A DNA stretch of 64,000 nucleotides from HXMU1428-3 sp965215715. GTDB taxonomy: Bacteria; Pseudomonadota; Alphaproteobacteria; Rhizobiales; HXMU1428-3. Location of the stretch: assembly GCA_965215715.1 (NCBI GenBank), contig OZ244129.1:248001-312000 (forward strand), written 5' to 3'. A program made the position numbers and the translations under genes. Shown one piece after another: positions 1 through 9,467 of this stretch; positions within the stretch are counted from its first letter, which is position 1, and each line of letters starts with the position of its first letter. Under the pieces are notes generated by a model, which saw nothing but the letters and a program-made list of their open reading frames with translations, made no database searches and was not told the DNA's origin.

Positions 1-13
1 GGATTTAGAAAAA

Positions 14-367
14 CTATGGGCTAGGCAGTGCATCTGGTTGATTTGTCGCAACGCCTGTTCGTGTGGTGACTTCTTTGCCAAGCCGTTCGGCTTCGCGGCG
101 CCATTCATGGGCTTCGCGGCTGCGTAATTGGGCCGCGCGGCGCCATTTGCGTTGGCCAAACCACATGCCAATGCCGCCTAAAAGTACACCGACCAGCATA
201 GCGCCAAATAAATAAACAAAAAACGGTGCTTCAAGAGCAAACAATGGCGTCTCTGGTGACAAAGGGTCCAGTACCAAACGCACAATGTGCCGGTTGGCAA
301 CAGCGATCGCAATGATGACCAAGGCAAGAGGCAATAGGATAAGAGCATTAAAGAACTTTTTAAACAC
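14..367 (-). CDS. LapA-domain (DUF1049-like) inner-membrane protein
   Basis: A short protein with two hydrophobic segments (about residues 5-24 and 45-67 from the chosen start), then a basic, arginine-rich cytoplasmic tail. This is the plan of LapA/DUF1049 proteins, which in E. coli act with LapB in lipopolysaccharide assembly; that role is not shown here. An in-frame ATG lies 8 codons further upstream (391) but has no ribosome site. GTG at 367 has a GGGG run about 8 bases upstream and gives the usual short N-terminus, so it was preferred. Its position just downstream of ihfB on the same strand matches the order in many rhizobia. The stop lies 14 bases from the window edge, so the gene is complete. 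Confidence 0.7.
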   Translation of the reverse strand: MFKKFFNALILLPLALVIIAIAVANRHIVRLVLDPLSPETPLFALEAPFFVYLFGAMLVGVLLGGIGMWFGQRKWRRAAQLRSREAHEWRREAERLGKEVTTRTGVATNQPDALPSP

Positions 368-432
368 TTGAAAACCCCAAACATACCGCAAAGTAAGAGT
401 GTTAAATAAGATAAATGAAAGTAGGTGTTTAT

Positions 433-723
433 TTAACCACCATATTCTTTGTTAAGCCGTTCACGAAGTTCTTTGCCGGTTTTGAAAAATGGCACAAACT
501 TTTCATCAACATTTACAGGCTTGCCAGTGCGCGGGTTGCGACCCTTGCGGGCTGGGCGGTGCTTCACAGTAAAAGCGCCAAAGCCTCGAAGTTCAACCCG
601 ACCACCCGTTTCAAGCGCTTTGATAATCTCGTCAAAAATAACATTTACGATCTTATCAACATCGCGATGATAAAGATGCGGATTGGCAGCTGCGATTTTT
701 TGAATAAGCTCAGACTTTATCAT
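433..723 (-). CDS. ihfB: Integration host factor subunit beta
   Basis: A small HU/IHF-family DNA-bending protein that pairs with IHF-alpha. It shows the family signature, with the beta-arm stretch GRNPRTGKP around residues 62-70 that inserts into the minor groove, and the typical N-terminus MIKSELI. An ATG four codons upstream (735) has AAGGA at long spacing; the ATG at 723 has GGGG close by and matches the family length (about 96 residues), so 723 is used. It lies 43 bp after sppA on the same strand and is probably co-transcribed with it. Confidence 0.93.
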   Translation of the reverse strand: MIKSELIQKIAAANPHLYHRDVDKIVNVIFDEIIKALETGGRVELRGFGAFTVKHRPARKGRNPRTGKPVNVDEKFVPFFKTGKELRERLNKEYGG

Positions 724-778
724 CAAATGCCCCATTTGTTTTAAGTTCCTTCACCAAAAATAGTCTAACAAAATTTTA

Positions 779-1753
779 TCACTGACGCCATTTTGAAATT
801 AGCTTCGGCGTACCTAAACTCATCAAACCATCTTGCGAAAATTGTTGTGTAAAAAGGGATAAATCAATCCCTAAAAGTTTCGCAATATGGTTGCCGGCAA
901 GACCAAATAAACCAGGCTGAGATGTGTTTGTTTGTTGCCAGTCAATCACTGGCAGGTCTTTGTTGATCTTTTTACTTGCTTTCAGCCAGTCTAGAGCTTG
1001 GGCTTCACCGCCCACTGCATCAACTAAACCATACTGTAGTGCTTGTCGGCCAGAAAAAATACGTCCCTTTATCAAGCCTGGTATTTGGGCTGGGTTAATG
1101 TTACGCCGCTCAGCCACCAAATCGATGAACCACTTATGGCTTTCATCAATCATTTCTTGGGTCAGCTGGCGCCCTTCTTCGTCCAATGGTGCAAACGGAG
1201 AGGGCACGGCTTTTAAATTTCCGCTTTTCATCTCATTCATTTGCACGCCAAGCTTGCCCATCATACCAGAAACTTCAGCCCATTGCATTATAACGCCAAC
1301 GGAACCGGTAATTGTGTTGCCACGTGCCACTATATGATCAGCTGCCACGCCAGACATATAGGCGGCTGATGTAGCCATGGTGCCAAATACGGCCACGACA
1401 GGGCGTTTTTTAGCAATGTTGCGTAATTGGGTATAAAGCGCTTCGCCGCCCGTTGTGGTGCCGCCTGGGCTGTTAAAACGAACAACCACAGCTTTAACTG
1501 AGCCGTTTTCAGCAAGCTCTTTCATCATCGCTGCGCGCGCTTGATCTTCAGTGATAATGCCAGAGATTTCAATGCGAGCAATCTGGTCCATAACCCCTAA
1601 TTGGGCTGCCATTTTATCATTTAAAGAGACAAACGCCCAAAAGCCTAAAAGCAGACCGGCAATTGCAAAGCCACGCCATTTATTTAGGCGCCGTTTTAAT
1701 TTGCGGCGATCAACGATTAAATCAGCATGATCTAACTGTGAGGTTTGGGACAT
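779..1753 (-). CDS. sppA: Signal peptide peptidase SppA (short 36K-type)
   Basis: A membrane-bound serine protease that degrades cleaved signal peptides. It has a basic N-terminal region, one membrane anchor at about residues 28-44, and an S49-family catalytic domain. The likely catalytic dyad is Ser129 (in ATSAAYMSG) and Lys181 (in SGNLKAV). At 324 residues it is the short single-domain form rather than the double-length E. coli SppA. GGTGAG about 7 bases upstream supports the start. It sits between rpsA, whose own terminator precedes it, and ihfB, so sppA-ihfB-lapA may form a transcript. Confidence 0.92.
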   Translation of the reverse strand: MSQTSQLDHADLIVDRRKLKRRLNKWRGFAIAGLLLGFWAFVSLNDKMAAQLGVMDQIARIEISGIITEDQARAAMMKELAENGSVKAVVVRFNSPGGTTTGGEALYTQLRNIAKKRPVVAVFGTMATSAAYMSGVAADHIVARGNTITGSVGVIMQWAEVSGMMGKLGVQMNEMKSGNLKAVPSPFAPLDEEGRQLTQEMIDESHKWFIDLVAERRNINPAQIPGLIKGRIFSGRQALQYGLVDAVGGEAQALDWLKASKKINKDLPVIDWQQTNTSQPGLFGLAGNHIAKLLGIDLSLFTQQFSQDGLMSLGTPKLISKWRQ

Positions 1754-1864
1754 AGCGCACTCACCAACAAATAGATATTATGTATTTAAAAACCATTCTA
1801 AAGCGAAAATGCCCTTTCATGCAACAAATAGCTGATTTAAAAGATAAAATATTCTTAAAAGGGC

Positions 1865-1895
1865 AAAAAAATGGGCTGGAATGACCCCAGCCCAT
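1865..1895 (-). terminator. Rho-independent terminator of rpsA
   Basis: A perfect 9-bp stem (1871-1879 with 1887-1895, ATGGGCTGG/CCAGCCCAT) with a 7-base loop. On the minus strand it is followed by a U-tract (A-run 1865-1870 on the plus strand). It lies 28 bp after the rpsA stop and separates rpsA from sppA. Confidence 0.9.
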
Positions 1896-1922
1896 TTCAA
1901 TTAAGATATAAGATTTAAAACC

Positions 1923-3674
1923 TTATTCAGCCGGTTTATCATCGGCCTCAGGGGCCTCTTCACCGTCTGCTTGGTTGCCGCCAAGGGCTGCACCCAGAAT
2001 ATCACCAAGAGAGGCACCAGAATCGGTGGAGCCATACTGCTTGACCGCTTCTTTTTCCTCAGCAATTTCCAGAGATTTAATTGATAGGCTCATTTTGCGT
2101 GCTTGTTTATCAAGTTGCAATACGGCTGCATCAATTTTATCCCCTACCTGGAAACGCTCTGGGCGTTGTTCTGAACGGTCACGTGATAGGTCAGAGCGTT
2201 TGATAAAGGCAGAAAATTCACTGTCAGCAACTTGAACTTCAATGCCGCCATCGTTTACCTCAGTGACTTCACAGGTTACGCGTTGGCCACGCTTAAAGCC
2301 TGCAACGCTGTCAAATGGATCATCAGAAAGCTGCTTGATGCCAAGGCTGATGCGCTCTTTGTCAGGATCAATTTCAAGCACAACGGCTTTTACAACATCA
2401 CCCTTTTTATAATCTTGCACCGCTTCATCGCCAGACCGGTTCCAGTCCAGATCAGAAAGGTGCACCATGCCATCAACATCGCCATCAAGGCCGATAAACA
2501 GACCAAATTCAGTGATGTTGCGAATAGCGCCTTCAACTTCAGTGCCATTGGGGTATTTATCAGCAAAGCTGTCCCAAGGATTGTCTTGAACTTGTTTTAG
2601 GCCAAGTGAAATGCGTCGTTTGGCTGGGTCCACTTCCAGAACCTTAACTTCGACTTCTTGGCTGGAAGAAACGATTTTGCCAGGGTGAATGTTTTTCTTG
2701 GTCCAGCTCATTTCTGAGACGTGGATCAAACCTTCAACACCTGGTTCTAATTCAACAAAGGCACCATAATCTGCAATGTTGGTCACTGTGCCTTTGACGA
2801 CTGCTTCTAGTGGGTATTTGTCATTCACAAGGCTCCAAGGATCGCTTTCAAGCTGTTTCATGCCCAAAGAGATGCGCTGGGTTTCTGGGTTGATGCGGAC
2901 AATTTGTACTTTAATGGTGTCGCCCACATTAACAATCTCACTTGGGTGGTTCACCCGGCTCCAGGCCATGTCTGTGACGTGAAGCAAGCCATCAATGCCG
3001 CCAAGGTCGATAAAGGCACCATAATCAGTGATGTTCTTAACAATGCCTTCTGTGGTTTGACCTTCAGCCAATTGTGACACAATCTCAGAGCGCTGTTCTG
3101 CGCGTGATTCTTCCAATACAGAGCGGCGAGAGACAACAATGTTGCCGCGTCTTTTGTCCATTTTCAAAATTTGGAATGGCTGTTTCACATTCATTAGGGG
3201 GCCAATGTCGCGCACAGGGCGAATGTCCACTTGGCTGCCAGGCAAAAAGGCAATGGCGCCGTCAAGGTCAACAGTAAAGCCGCCCTTAACTTTGTTAAAG
3301 ATAACGCCTTCAACTTTTTCACCAGCTTCAAATAATTTTTCCAAACGCACCCAGCTTTCTTCGCGGCGCGCTTTTTCACGCGATAACACTGCGTCACCGA
3401 GCGCATTTTCAACGCGCTCAAGGTAAACTTCAACATCATCACCAATTTCCAAATTGGCAGGTTGGCCTGCCATGGCAAATTCTTTTAAGGGGATCCGGCC
3501 TTCAGTTTTAAGGCCTACATCGATCACGGCGAGGTCTTTTTCAAAGCCGATGACTTTACCTTTGACAACGCTGCCCTCTTCCATGGAGGAGGTGACAAAG
3601 GATTCTTCTAGGAGTTGTGCGAAATCGTCTGTGGATGGATTTTGCGTACTTTCAACTGCGGGAGTTGTGTTCAT
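1923..3674 (-). CDS. rpsA: 30S ribosomal protein S1
   Basis: Ribosomal protein S1 binds mRNA and helps translation start. The 583 residues hold six S1 OB-fold repeats, roughly 34-100, 118-184, 203-273, 288-360, 376-447 and 464-530. The middle repeats show the clear pattern DYGAFIDL...GLLHVTDM, DYGAFVEL...GLIHVSEM and EFGLFIGL...GMVHLSDL. The C-terminal tail is acidic. The length is usual for the family. It follows cmk on the same strand after a 263-bp gap, a common order in proteobacteria, and has a strong terminator, so it is probably mostly monocistronic. Confidence 0.97.
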   Translation of the reverse strand: MNTTPAVESTQNPSTDDFAQLLEESFVTSSMEEGSVVKGKVIGFEKDLAVIDVGLKTEGRIPLKEFAMAGQPANLEIGDDVEVYLERVENALGDAVLSREKARREESWVRLEKLFEAGEKVEGVIFNKVKGGFTVDLDGAIAFLPGSQVDIRPVRDIGPLMNVKQPFQILKMDKRRGNIVVSRRSVLEESRAEQRSEIVSQLAEGQTTEGIVKNITDYGAFIDLGGIDGLLHVTDMAWSRVNHPSEIVNVGDTIKVQIVRINPETQRISLGMKQLESDPWSLVNDKYPLEAVVKGTVTNIADYGAFVELEPGVEGLIHVSEMSWTKKNIHPGKIVSSSQEVEVKVLEVDPAKRRISLGLKQVQDNPWDSFADKYPNGTEVEGAIRNITEFGLFIGLDGDVDGMVHLSDLDWNRSGDEAVQDYKKGDVVKAVVLEIDPDKERISLGIKQLSDDPFDSVAGFKRGQRVTCEVTEVNDGGIEVQVADSEFSAFIKRSDLSRDRSEQRPERFQVGDKIDAAVLQLDKQARKMSLSIKSLEIAEEKEAVKQYGSTDSGASLGDILGAALGGNQADGEEAPEADDKPAE

Positions 3675-3937
3675 TAATCAGGTTTCTCTTACGGTTTAAT
3701 ATTTGGCTGACGTTTAACGCTTTTATGACTTAACAAGCGCTTTCGTAATAACCAGCCAGGTTAAAGTTAAAATCAATCCGCCATTATCTATGGATCAAAC
3801 ACCAAATCTTTTTCAAAGACACGGCATGAGAATAAAATTAAAGCTTGGCAAAGGGCTGTTTGTCTCTAATGAGAAGAAATAACAGCGCTAGCAATAAGAA
3901 AAAACATGCAAAACCTTCAAAAAGGATAAGAAAATGC

Positions 3938-4585
3938 TTATTTTTTCGCATCAATTGCCTGTTTAACCAATAAAATGGCGGCGCTCATGGCTGTTTCTAT
4001 ATCTAAATTTGTCGTATCTAGCAAGTGTGCATCTTCAGATTGTACCAGGGGGGCTGTGTTTCGTGACGTATCACGGGTATCGCGCCGTTTTATTTCGGCT
4101 TCAATTTCATCCAAAGTGACCTGTTTGCCATTGGCAATAAGCTCTTTAAACCGGCGTTTTGCCCGCTCTTCAACACTTGCAGTGACAAACAGTTTTACAT
4201 CTGCATCAGGGCAAACAACCGTGCCAATATCGCGCCCATCCAGCACCGCTCCGGGGGCTTTGCTGGCAAAGTTGCGCTGATAGGTAAGTAAAGCCTGGCG
4301 CACATGATTTAGGCTGGCAATTTTAGAGGCTGCCTCTCCCACACCGGGGTCTCGCAAACGGGGGTTTTCAAGCACTGATTGGTCTAGTTTTGGGGCAAGC
4401 AAGGCGACGCCTTGTTCATCTGATAGGTCCAGTTCTTTGTCCAGCGCCAGCATGGCTAAACCGCGATAAAGCGAGCCTGTGTCAAGATAGGATAGGCCAA
4501 AGTGAGCGGCCAGGCGCCGAGATAGTGTTCCTTTCCCTGACGCTGCTGGTCCATCAACGGCAATGACCAAAGCTGTTTGATCCAT
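3938..4585 (-). CDS. cmk: (d)CMP kinase (cytidylate kinase)
   Basis: Phosphorylates CMP and dCMP with ATP in pyrimidine nucleotide salvage and synthesis. The P-loop GPAASGKGT is at residues 12-20. LDGRDIGTVVCPDADVK near the middle and the KRRDTRDTSR substrate-binding stretch are typical of Cmk. The length, 215 residues, fits. A GAGA run 6 bases upstream supports the start. It begins 14 bp after the aroA stop, so aroA-cmk are very likely one operon, followed by rpsA. Confidence 0.96.
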   Translation of the reverse strand: MDQTALVIAVDGPAASGKGTLSRRLAAHFGLSYLDTGSLYRGLAMLALDKELDLSDEQGVALLAPKLDQSVLENPRLRDPGVGEAASKIASLNHVRQALLTYQRNFASKAPGAVLDGRDIGTVVCPDADVKLFVTASVEERAKRRFKELIANGKQVTLDEIEAEIKRRDTRDTSRNTAPLVQSEDAHLLDTTNLDIETAMSAAILLVKQAIDAKK

Positions 4586-4599
4586 GACTGTCTCACACC

Positions 4600-5913
4600 T
4601 TATTTAAAGCGGCACCCAAGCCCTTCCATAAGGGCAATAAAGTTCGGAAAGCTGGTGGCAATCATTCTTGTATCATCAACCACCATCGGTTGTTTGGCCC
4701 CAAGGCTCAACACCAAAAAGCTCATGGCGATCCGGTGGTCCATATGGGTTTTCACAAATCCGCCTCCTTCAACCTGACCGGTTCCCTCAACGATCAAATC
4801 ATCACCCTTGATATCACAAGCAATTGAGGCGGCCTGTAAGCCGGCTTTGGTTGCGCTTAACCGGTCGCTTTCTTTCACGCGCAATTCGCCCAAGTCACAC
4901 ATGCAGGTTTGCCCGATGGCAAAGCCTGCCAGGCAGGCCAGCATAGGATATTCATCAATCATCGATGGCGCGCGCTCAGCTGGCACCGTGACGCCTTTAA
5001 GCTGGCTGGTGCGGACCCTTATATCACCTATCGGCTCGCCATTTTCTTCCCGCTCATTGACAAAGGTGATGTCTGCGCCCATTTCAAGCAAGGTTTGGTA
5101 AAAACCGGTGCGTGTTGGGTTTAGCAATACCCCTTCAATGGTGATGTCACTGTCAGGACAAATCAAGGCAGCTGCTGTCAGAAAAGCTGCCGAGCTGGGA
5201 TCACTTGGTACAATCACAGGCGCGCCTTTTAGTTCTGCGTCGCCCTCAATGGCGATGCGGCGTGTGTCTCCTTCAGGTGTCACGGTTAGCTTGGCGCCAA
5301 AATAGCTCAGCATCCGCTCTGTATGATCACGGGTTGCTTCCTTTTCAATCACCTGGGTGATGCCAGGGGCAAACAAACCAGCGATTAAAACGGCAGACTT
5401 GACCTGGGCAGAGGGCACGGGCAATTCATAAGTCATGGGCAAGGTTCGTGATGGACCGATTAAAGTGAGTGGTAAATGATCATACTGTTCATGCCAATCC
5501 AGGCCCATTTGTGATAAGGGCTCTAACACGCGTGCCATTGGGCGGGATGACAAGCTTTCATCGCCAACAAATTTAGCCTCAAAAGAATGGCCAGCAATCA
5601 CGCCCATCATGAGCCGAGCTGCCGTGCCAGAATTGCCAAAGTCAAGAACATCACTTGGGGCTTGCAAGCCACCAATGCCAAGGCCGCGTACACGCCAATA
5701 GCCTTCACCCAGCTGTTCAACATCTGCGCCCATCTGGCTAACCGCTTTGGCTGTTGCCAAAACATCTTCAGCTTCTAATAATCCGGTGATTTCAGTTTCA
5801 CCGATGCTTAGTGCGCCAAAAATAAGCGCGCGATGGGAAATTGATTTATCCCCCGGTACCCGTACCGAACCTGATAAGCCAGAAGATAAAAGCCCAGAAA
5901 GTGCTTGTGCCAT
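4600..5913 (-). CDS. aroA: 3-phosphoshikimate 1-carboxyvinyltransferase (EPSP synthase)
   Basis: Sixth step of the shikimate pathway: shikimate 3-phosphate plus PEP gives EPSP. From the ATG at 5913 the protein has 437 residues. Family motifs are PGDKSISHR near residue 20, GNSGTAAR near 93, the MIDEYP stretch near 318 and RVKESDR near 345. A TTG six codons upstream (5931) would extend the ORF, but ATG is preferred. It forms an operon with cmk. No key motif looks broken. Confidence 0.95.
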   Translation of the reverse strand: MAQALSGLLSSGLSGSVRVPGDKSISHRALIFGALSIGETEITGLLEAEDVLATAKAVSQMGADVEQLGEGYWRVRGLGIGGLQAPSDVLDFGNSGTAARLMMGVIAGHSFEAKFVGDESLSSRPMARVLEPLSQMGLDWHEQYDHLPLTLIGPSRTLPMTYELPVPSAQVKSAVLIAGLFAPGITQVIEKEATRDHTERMLSYFGAKLTVTPEGDTRRIAIEGDAELKGAPVIVPSDPSSAAFLTAAALICPDSDITIEGVLLNPTRTGFYQTLLEMGADITFVNEREENGEPIGDIRVRTSQLKGVTVPAERAPSMIDEYPMLACLAGFAIGQTCMCDLGELRVKESDRLSATKAGLQAASIACDIKGDDLIVEGTGQVEGGGFVKTHMDHRIAMSFLVLSLGAKQPMVVDDTRMIATSFPNFIALMEGLGCRFK

Positions 5914-6136
5914 AATCAATAAAAGATCCAAAAATTATCATTGAAACGCCATGGGTATACGTTGCCAATGGCGCGGCGTCCAGTTGTGATTGGCACTTTT
6001 AAGACCAGAGGCGCAAAAAACATCTCGTAAAATTTAAAAAATTTAACAAATAGCTCAAAAACAGCTTTGACAGAGCGCCAACAATCGTGCAAAGGATTTG
6101 GTTTCATTTAAAAGAATTAGTTTTTGAGGGCTGATA

Positions 6137-6508
6137 ATGGCTGACATGGCTGAAAAAACAAAACGTGGCACCAAACGGGTGTGCAGCGGTTGTGGTGCAA
6201 AATTTTATGATCTAAATCGCGACCCTGCAATTTGTCCAATGTGTGAAACGGTCTTTGAAATCAAAAAACCTGAACCTAAGCCTAAGAAGGAAGAAGTGAA
6301 GGTTGAAAAGCCTGAACCTAAGCCTGAGAAGGATGAAGAAGCAGCGATCTTAGAGACCGAAGATGATCTTATCGATATTGATGATGATGATGAGACCATT
6401 GCACCGACTGAGGATGATGATACTTTCTTGGAAGTTGAAGACGAGTCTGAAACGGCTGTGACCAGCATTATACCGACAGCCGGTGTGTCCAAGGATGAAG
6501 AAGGCTAA
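6137..6508 (+). CDS. TIGR02300-family zinc-ribbon/FYDLN acidic protein
   Basis: A small protein of unknown function, common in Hyphomicrobiales beside aroA. The N-terminus has a CxxC...CxxC pair (Cys16/Cys19 and Cys33/Cys36) that should bind zinc, with FYDLN at residues 23-27. The rest is a low-complexity tail of lysine-proline-glutamate repeats followed by aspartate/glutamate runs. GAGGG 6 bases upstream supports this ATG. It is divergent from aroA and 166 bp upstream of a tRNA-Ala gene. The family is recognised, but no role can be assigned. Confidence 0.85.
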   Translation: MADMAEKTKRGTKRVCSGCGAKFYDLNRDPAICPMCETVFEIKKPEPKPKKEEVKVEKPEPKPEKDEEAAILETEDDLIDIDDDDETIAPTEDDDTFLEVEDESETAVTSIIPTAGVSKDEEG

Positions 6509-6546
6509 TCTTTCTTTTAAACAGGACTAATTTTGCGAAAATTGCA

Positions 6547-6582
6547 TTTAGGGGCTTGCCTTTTTTGTCTCAAGCTCCTAAA
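6547..6582 (+). terminator. Possible terminator hairpin after the TIGR02300 gene
   Basis: A 12-bp stem with one mismatch (6547-6558 with 6571-6582, TTTAGGGGCTTG/CAAGCTCCTAAA). The T-run is in the loop rather than after the stem, so termination is uncertain. Confidence 0.4.
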
Positions 6583-6674
6583 AGCGCCCAATCAAATTGT
6601 CCTTTTCAAAGATAAGGACATGACAAAACCCAATTTGCAGATTATTTTTAAATTAAAGTGATCTGAAAAATAAA

Positions 6675-6750
<76 letters not shown>

Positions 6751-6807
6751 ATTCCCGCCTTGGGAATTGCAATTAAGCCCAATCGGCCCAATTTTCTTGT
6801 CACATTC

Positions 6808-7374
6808 TCAATTTTTTGCCCGCGCAACCACATAAAATGAATCATCTGATTCCAGCTCTTCATAGGGCACTAGGTCAATGATTTCAAAATTTTGGCTGAA
6901 AAGGTCATTCAGTGCTTTTTCAGTGTAATAGTGAAACTTTAAGCCTTTCATTTCCTTAACCCCATCACCTGCCCAGAAAGAATGCATAACAAGGCCGCTG
7001 TCATTCAAAAGCGTGTGTTGACGCGATAAAGACAAGTGAATGTCATCACTGCATAGATGATGAAGGACTTTGTTTGAACAAATGCAGTCAAACTTGCGCT
7101 GTGTGTTGAGCGAGACCGCATCAAGCTCAAGCAAATCTGCATTGGGGTGCAATTTGCGATATCGATCTAAGAAGAAATTAGAATTATCTGAACCGGTCAC
7201 TTGGTATCGTTGACCTAATACTCTTAAGTCTTGGCCCGGCCCCATCCCAAGTTCGAGCACTGTGGAGCGTTCTGGCAGATGTTTTGAAAGCACATCGATT
7301 AACAAAGAGCCATCATAGTCCTCAGCCATAGCGATATATTCATTAGCCGTTTCTTCCTCGTCGTAAAATCCCAT
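6808..7374 (-). CDS. Class I SAM-dependent methyltransferase
   Basis: A 188-residue Rossmann-fold methyltransferase. Motif I is VLELGMGPGQ (about 39-48), the acidic ribose-binding residue follows in VTGSDNS, and CSNKVLHHL corresponds to motif IV. This is the compact Methyltransf_11/25 type that acts on small molecules. The substrate is not evident. AGAGGC sits 4 bases upstream of the ATG. The gene ends 57 bp from the tRNA-Ala on the opposite strand and has no operon partner. N6-adenine DNA methylation motifs are absent. Confidence 0.75.
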   Translation of the reverse strand: MGFYDEEETANEYIAMAEDYDGSLLIDVLSKHLPERSTVLELGMGPGQDLRVLGQRYQVTGSDNSNFFLDRYRKLHPNADLLELDAVSLNTQRKFDCICSNKVLHHLCSDDIHLSLSRQHTLLNDSGLVMHSFWAGDGVKEMKGLKFHYYTEKALNDLFSQNFEIIDLVPYEELESDDSFYVVARAKN

Positions 7375-7543
7375 AAAGCCTCTGCTTATATCTGTTAATG
7401 TTTAACCTTGCTCTCAAAGTTAAAAGCAAGGCTGATCAAAAACCACAATAACAACTTAATAATCAGAAAATAAGCGTTTTAAACCCAAATTAGAATATAT
7501 AAACTCAAAGCTTATCCAATAAAGACAGGTAAGGGGATAACCG

Positions 7544-9292
7544 GTGGCAAGCCCTCATGAAACTATGCTGGTTAAAGATGCTTTGGTGTTTTTATTTGCC
7601 GCGGGCATCATTGTGCCGGTGTTTAAAAAACTACACTTGCCTCTTGTTGTCGGCTTTGTCATTGCCGGCATTGGGCTTGGCCCCTTTGGCTTGGCCTCTT
7701 TTATTCAAGAGGTCCCTTTTTTGCGTTACATCACCATCTCGGACCAAAAAGCTGCCCGTACATTTGCTGAACTGGGTGTGTTGTTCTTGCTGTTTAAACT
7801 GGGGCTTGATTTTTCATTTGAAAAATTATGGCAATTGCGCCGTTTGGTTTTTGGCGCTGGGGCGTTGCAAACCAGTTTAAGCGCTCTGATCATTGCGCTG
7901 GTTGCTTATTGGTTTGGGTTCACGGCATTGGCTGCCATTATTGTCGGTTTGGCGCTGGCACTTTCCTCAACTGCCATCGTCTCTCAATTGTTGATCGACC
8001 AACGCACATTAACGCAGCCGCTGGGGCGGGCCTCTATTGCTGTGTTGTTGTTTCAAGATTTGCTGGTTGCGCCGATCCTTATTTTTATCGGTTTTGCCAG
8101 CACCAATGATGATGGCAGTCTGACCACAATCATCATCCGCGCGCTTATGGAAGGGGCGGGTGCACTGATGATCATTTATTTGCTCGCCAGATATTGTTTG
8201 CGCCCGGTTTATCATCTGGCTCTTGGCACAGGCGGGCGAGATTTGCTGATGGCGCTTACCCTGTTTACCGTTATAGGTGCTGCCGGGTTGACCGCAAGTG
8301 CGGGCCTTTCTCTTGGTCTGGGCGCTTTCCTGGCTGGTTTGCTGGTGGGGGAGACTGAATTTAAGCATCAAATAGATGTCGACCTAGACCCGTTTAAGGG
8401 CTTGTTGTTGGGGCTGTTTTTTATGACAGTGGGCATGGGCATCAATTTGCAAATCATTGTAGAAAATTGGCTGTTTATCGGCGGGGCGCTCTTGGGCTTG
8501 CTTTTGTTAAAAGCTCTTATTGCGTTTCTGGCTATAGATTTTATGAGCCATAAAAGCCGGGAAACAGCAATTGAAGCGGCCAGCTTGCTCGCCCCGGCTG
8601 GGGAGTTTGCTTTTGTGGTGCTAGCTGCTGCCACATTGGGGGGCATCCTTTCTCAAGAACAAGCCATGCCTATTGCTGCCATTGCGGGCATCTCTATGTT
8701 GCTTACCCCGCTTACCGCTTATTTTGGGCGCATGGCTGCGACGCGTTTTTGTCCTAAAGCACCCAGCTCTTATGCGTTGACAGACTATGCTGATTTGGAA
8801 GGGCATGTGGTTATTGCTGGTTTTGGCCGTGTTGGGCATGCGGTGGCGCGTATTTTAAAAACGGAAAGGGCTGATTTTGTCGCCCTTGATAATAGTGCTG
8901 ACACTGTCTCTGCCCGGCGCAAACAACACACCAAGGTTTATTTCGGCGATGCCTCGCGCCCTGAGATTTTAGCGCGCGCAGGCGCTAGTGGTGCAGCGCT
9001 TTTTGTTGTCACGGTTGATGATAAAGACAGTGCCAGCGCGATGGTTAAAGCCTTCCGTACCCTTTCCACCACAACACCTGTGCTGGCCAGAGCGCGGGAC
9101 GCTGAACATGCTAATGAGTTGTTAGATGCGGGGGCTGATTTTGTTATTCCTGATGCGGTGGAGGCTGGTTTGCAGCTGGCCGGGCGGGCGCTAGAGCAAT
9201 TTGGGTTTGACCGGAAGGCTGTGCTTAGCCGGTTGGATCTTGAGCGAGTGGCGGAGTATGAGCGGGGGACGCAAGAGGGGGATGAAAAATAA
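7544..9292 (+). CDS. Kef-type monovalent cation:proton antiporter with RCK/TrkA-N domain
   Basis: A CPA2-family antiporter of the KefB/KefC type, 582 residues. About a dozen hydrophobic segments fill residues 8-395. A cytoplasmic NAD-binding RCK domain follows, with VVIAGFGRVGHAVA near residue 423 and the acidic VALDNS end of the beta-alpha-beta unit. GTG at 7544 has AAGGGG 7 bases upstream and is preferred over the ATG at 7565. Kef systems exchange K+ and H+ and are often gated by glutathione adducts. A GST/quinone reductase cluster lies 3-5 kb away, but there is no adjacent KefF/KefG partner, so glutathione gating is only a possibility. Confidence 0.88.
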   Translation: MASPHETMLVKDALVFLFAAGIIVPVFKKLHLPLVVGFVIAGIGLGPFGLASFIQEVPFLRYITISDQKAARTFAELGVLFLLFKLGLDFSFEKLWQLRRLVFGAGALQTSLSALIIALVAYWFGFTALAAIIVGLALALSSTAIVSQLLIDQRTLTQPLGRASIAVLLFQDLLVAPILIFIGFASTNDDGSLTTIIIRALMEGAGALMIIYLLARYCLRPVYHLALGTGGRDLLMALTLFTVIGAAGLTASAGLSLGLGAFLAGLLVGETEFKHQIDVDLDPFKGLLLGLFFMTVGMGINLQIIVENWLFIGGALLGLLLLKALIAFLAIDFMSHKSRETAIEAASLLAPAGEFAFVVLAAATLGGILSQEQAMPIAAIAGISMLLTPLTAYFGRMAATRFCPKAPSSYALTDYADLEGHVVIAGFGRVGHAVARILKTERADFVALDNSADTVSARRKQHTKVYFGDASRPEILARAGASGAALFVVTVDDKDSASAMVKAFRTLSTTTPVLARARDAEHANELLDAGADFVIPDAVEAGLQLAGRALEQFGFDRKAVLSRLDLERVAEYERGTQEGDEK

Positions 9293-9467
9293 CATGGGGG
9301 AGTGTTTTCACAGGGGCTATTTTTGAAATATATATAGTTTCTGGCTGATAATGGCGTTTTTTATACTTTTCACTTATGAGATGGGTAATTCATAATTTCA
9401 TTTATGGAAACTGTTTTATCGGTATAAATATAGGTAGAACAAATACTTTAAAGCTGAATTAACTCTC

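Noticed and set aside
415..744. 109-residue plus-strand frame over ihfB
   Set aside because: Antisense to a clearly conserved gene; no ribosome site or family match.
7557..8839. Several frames of 70-120 residues on both strands in the Kef-type gene
   Set aside because: Shadows of a well-supported membrane protein; their composition is mirror-like and they lack ribosome sites.
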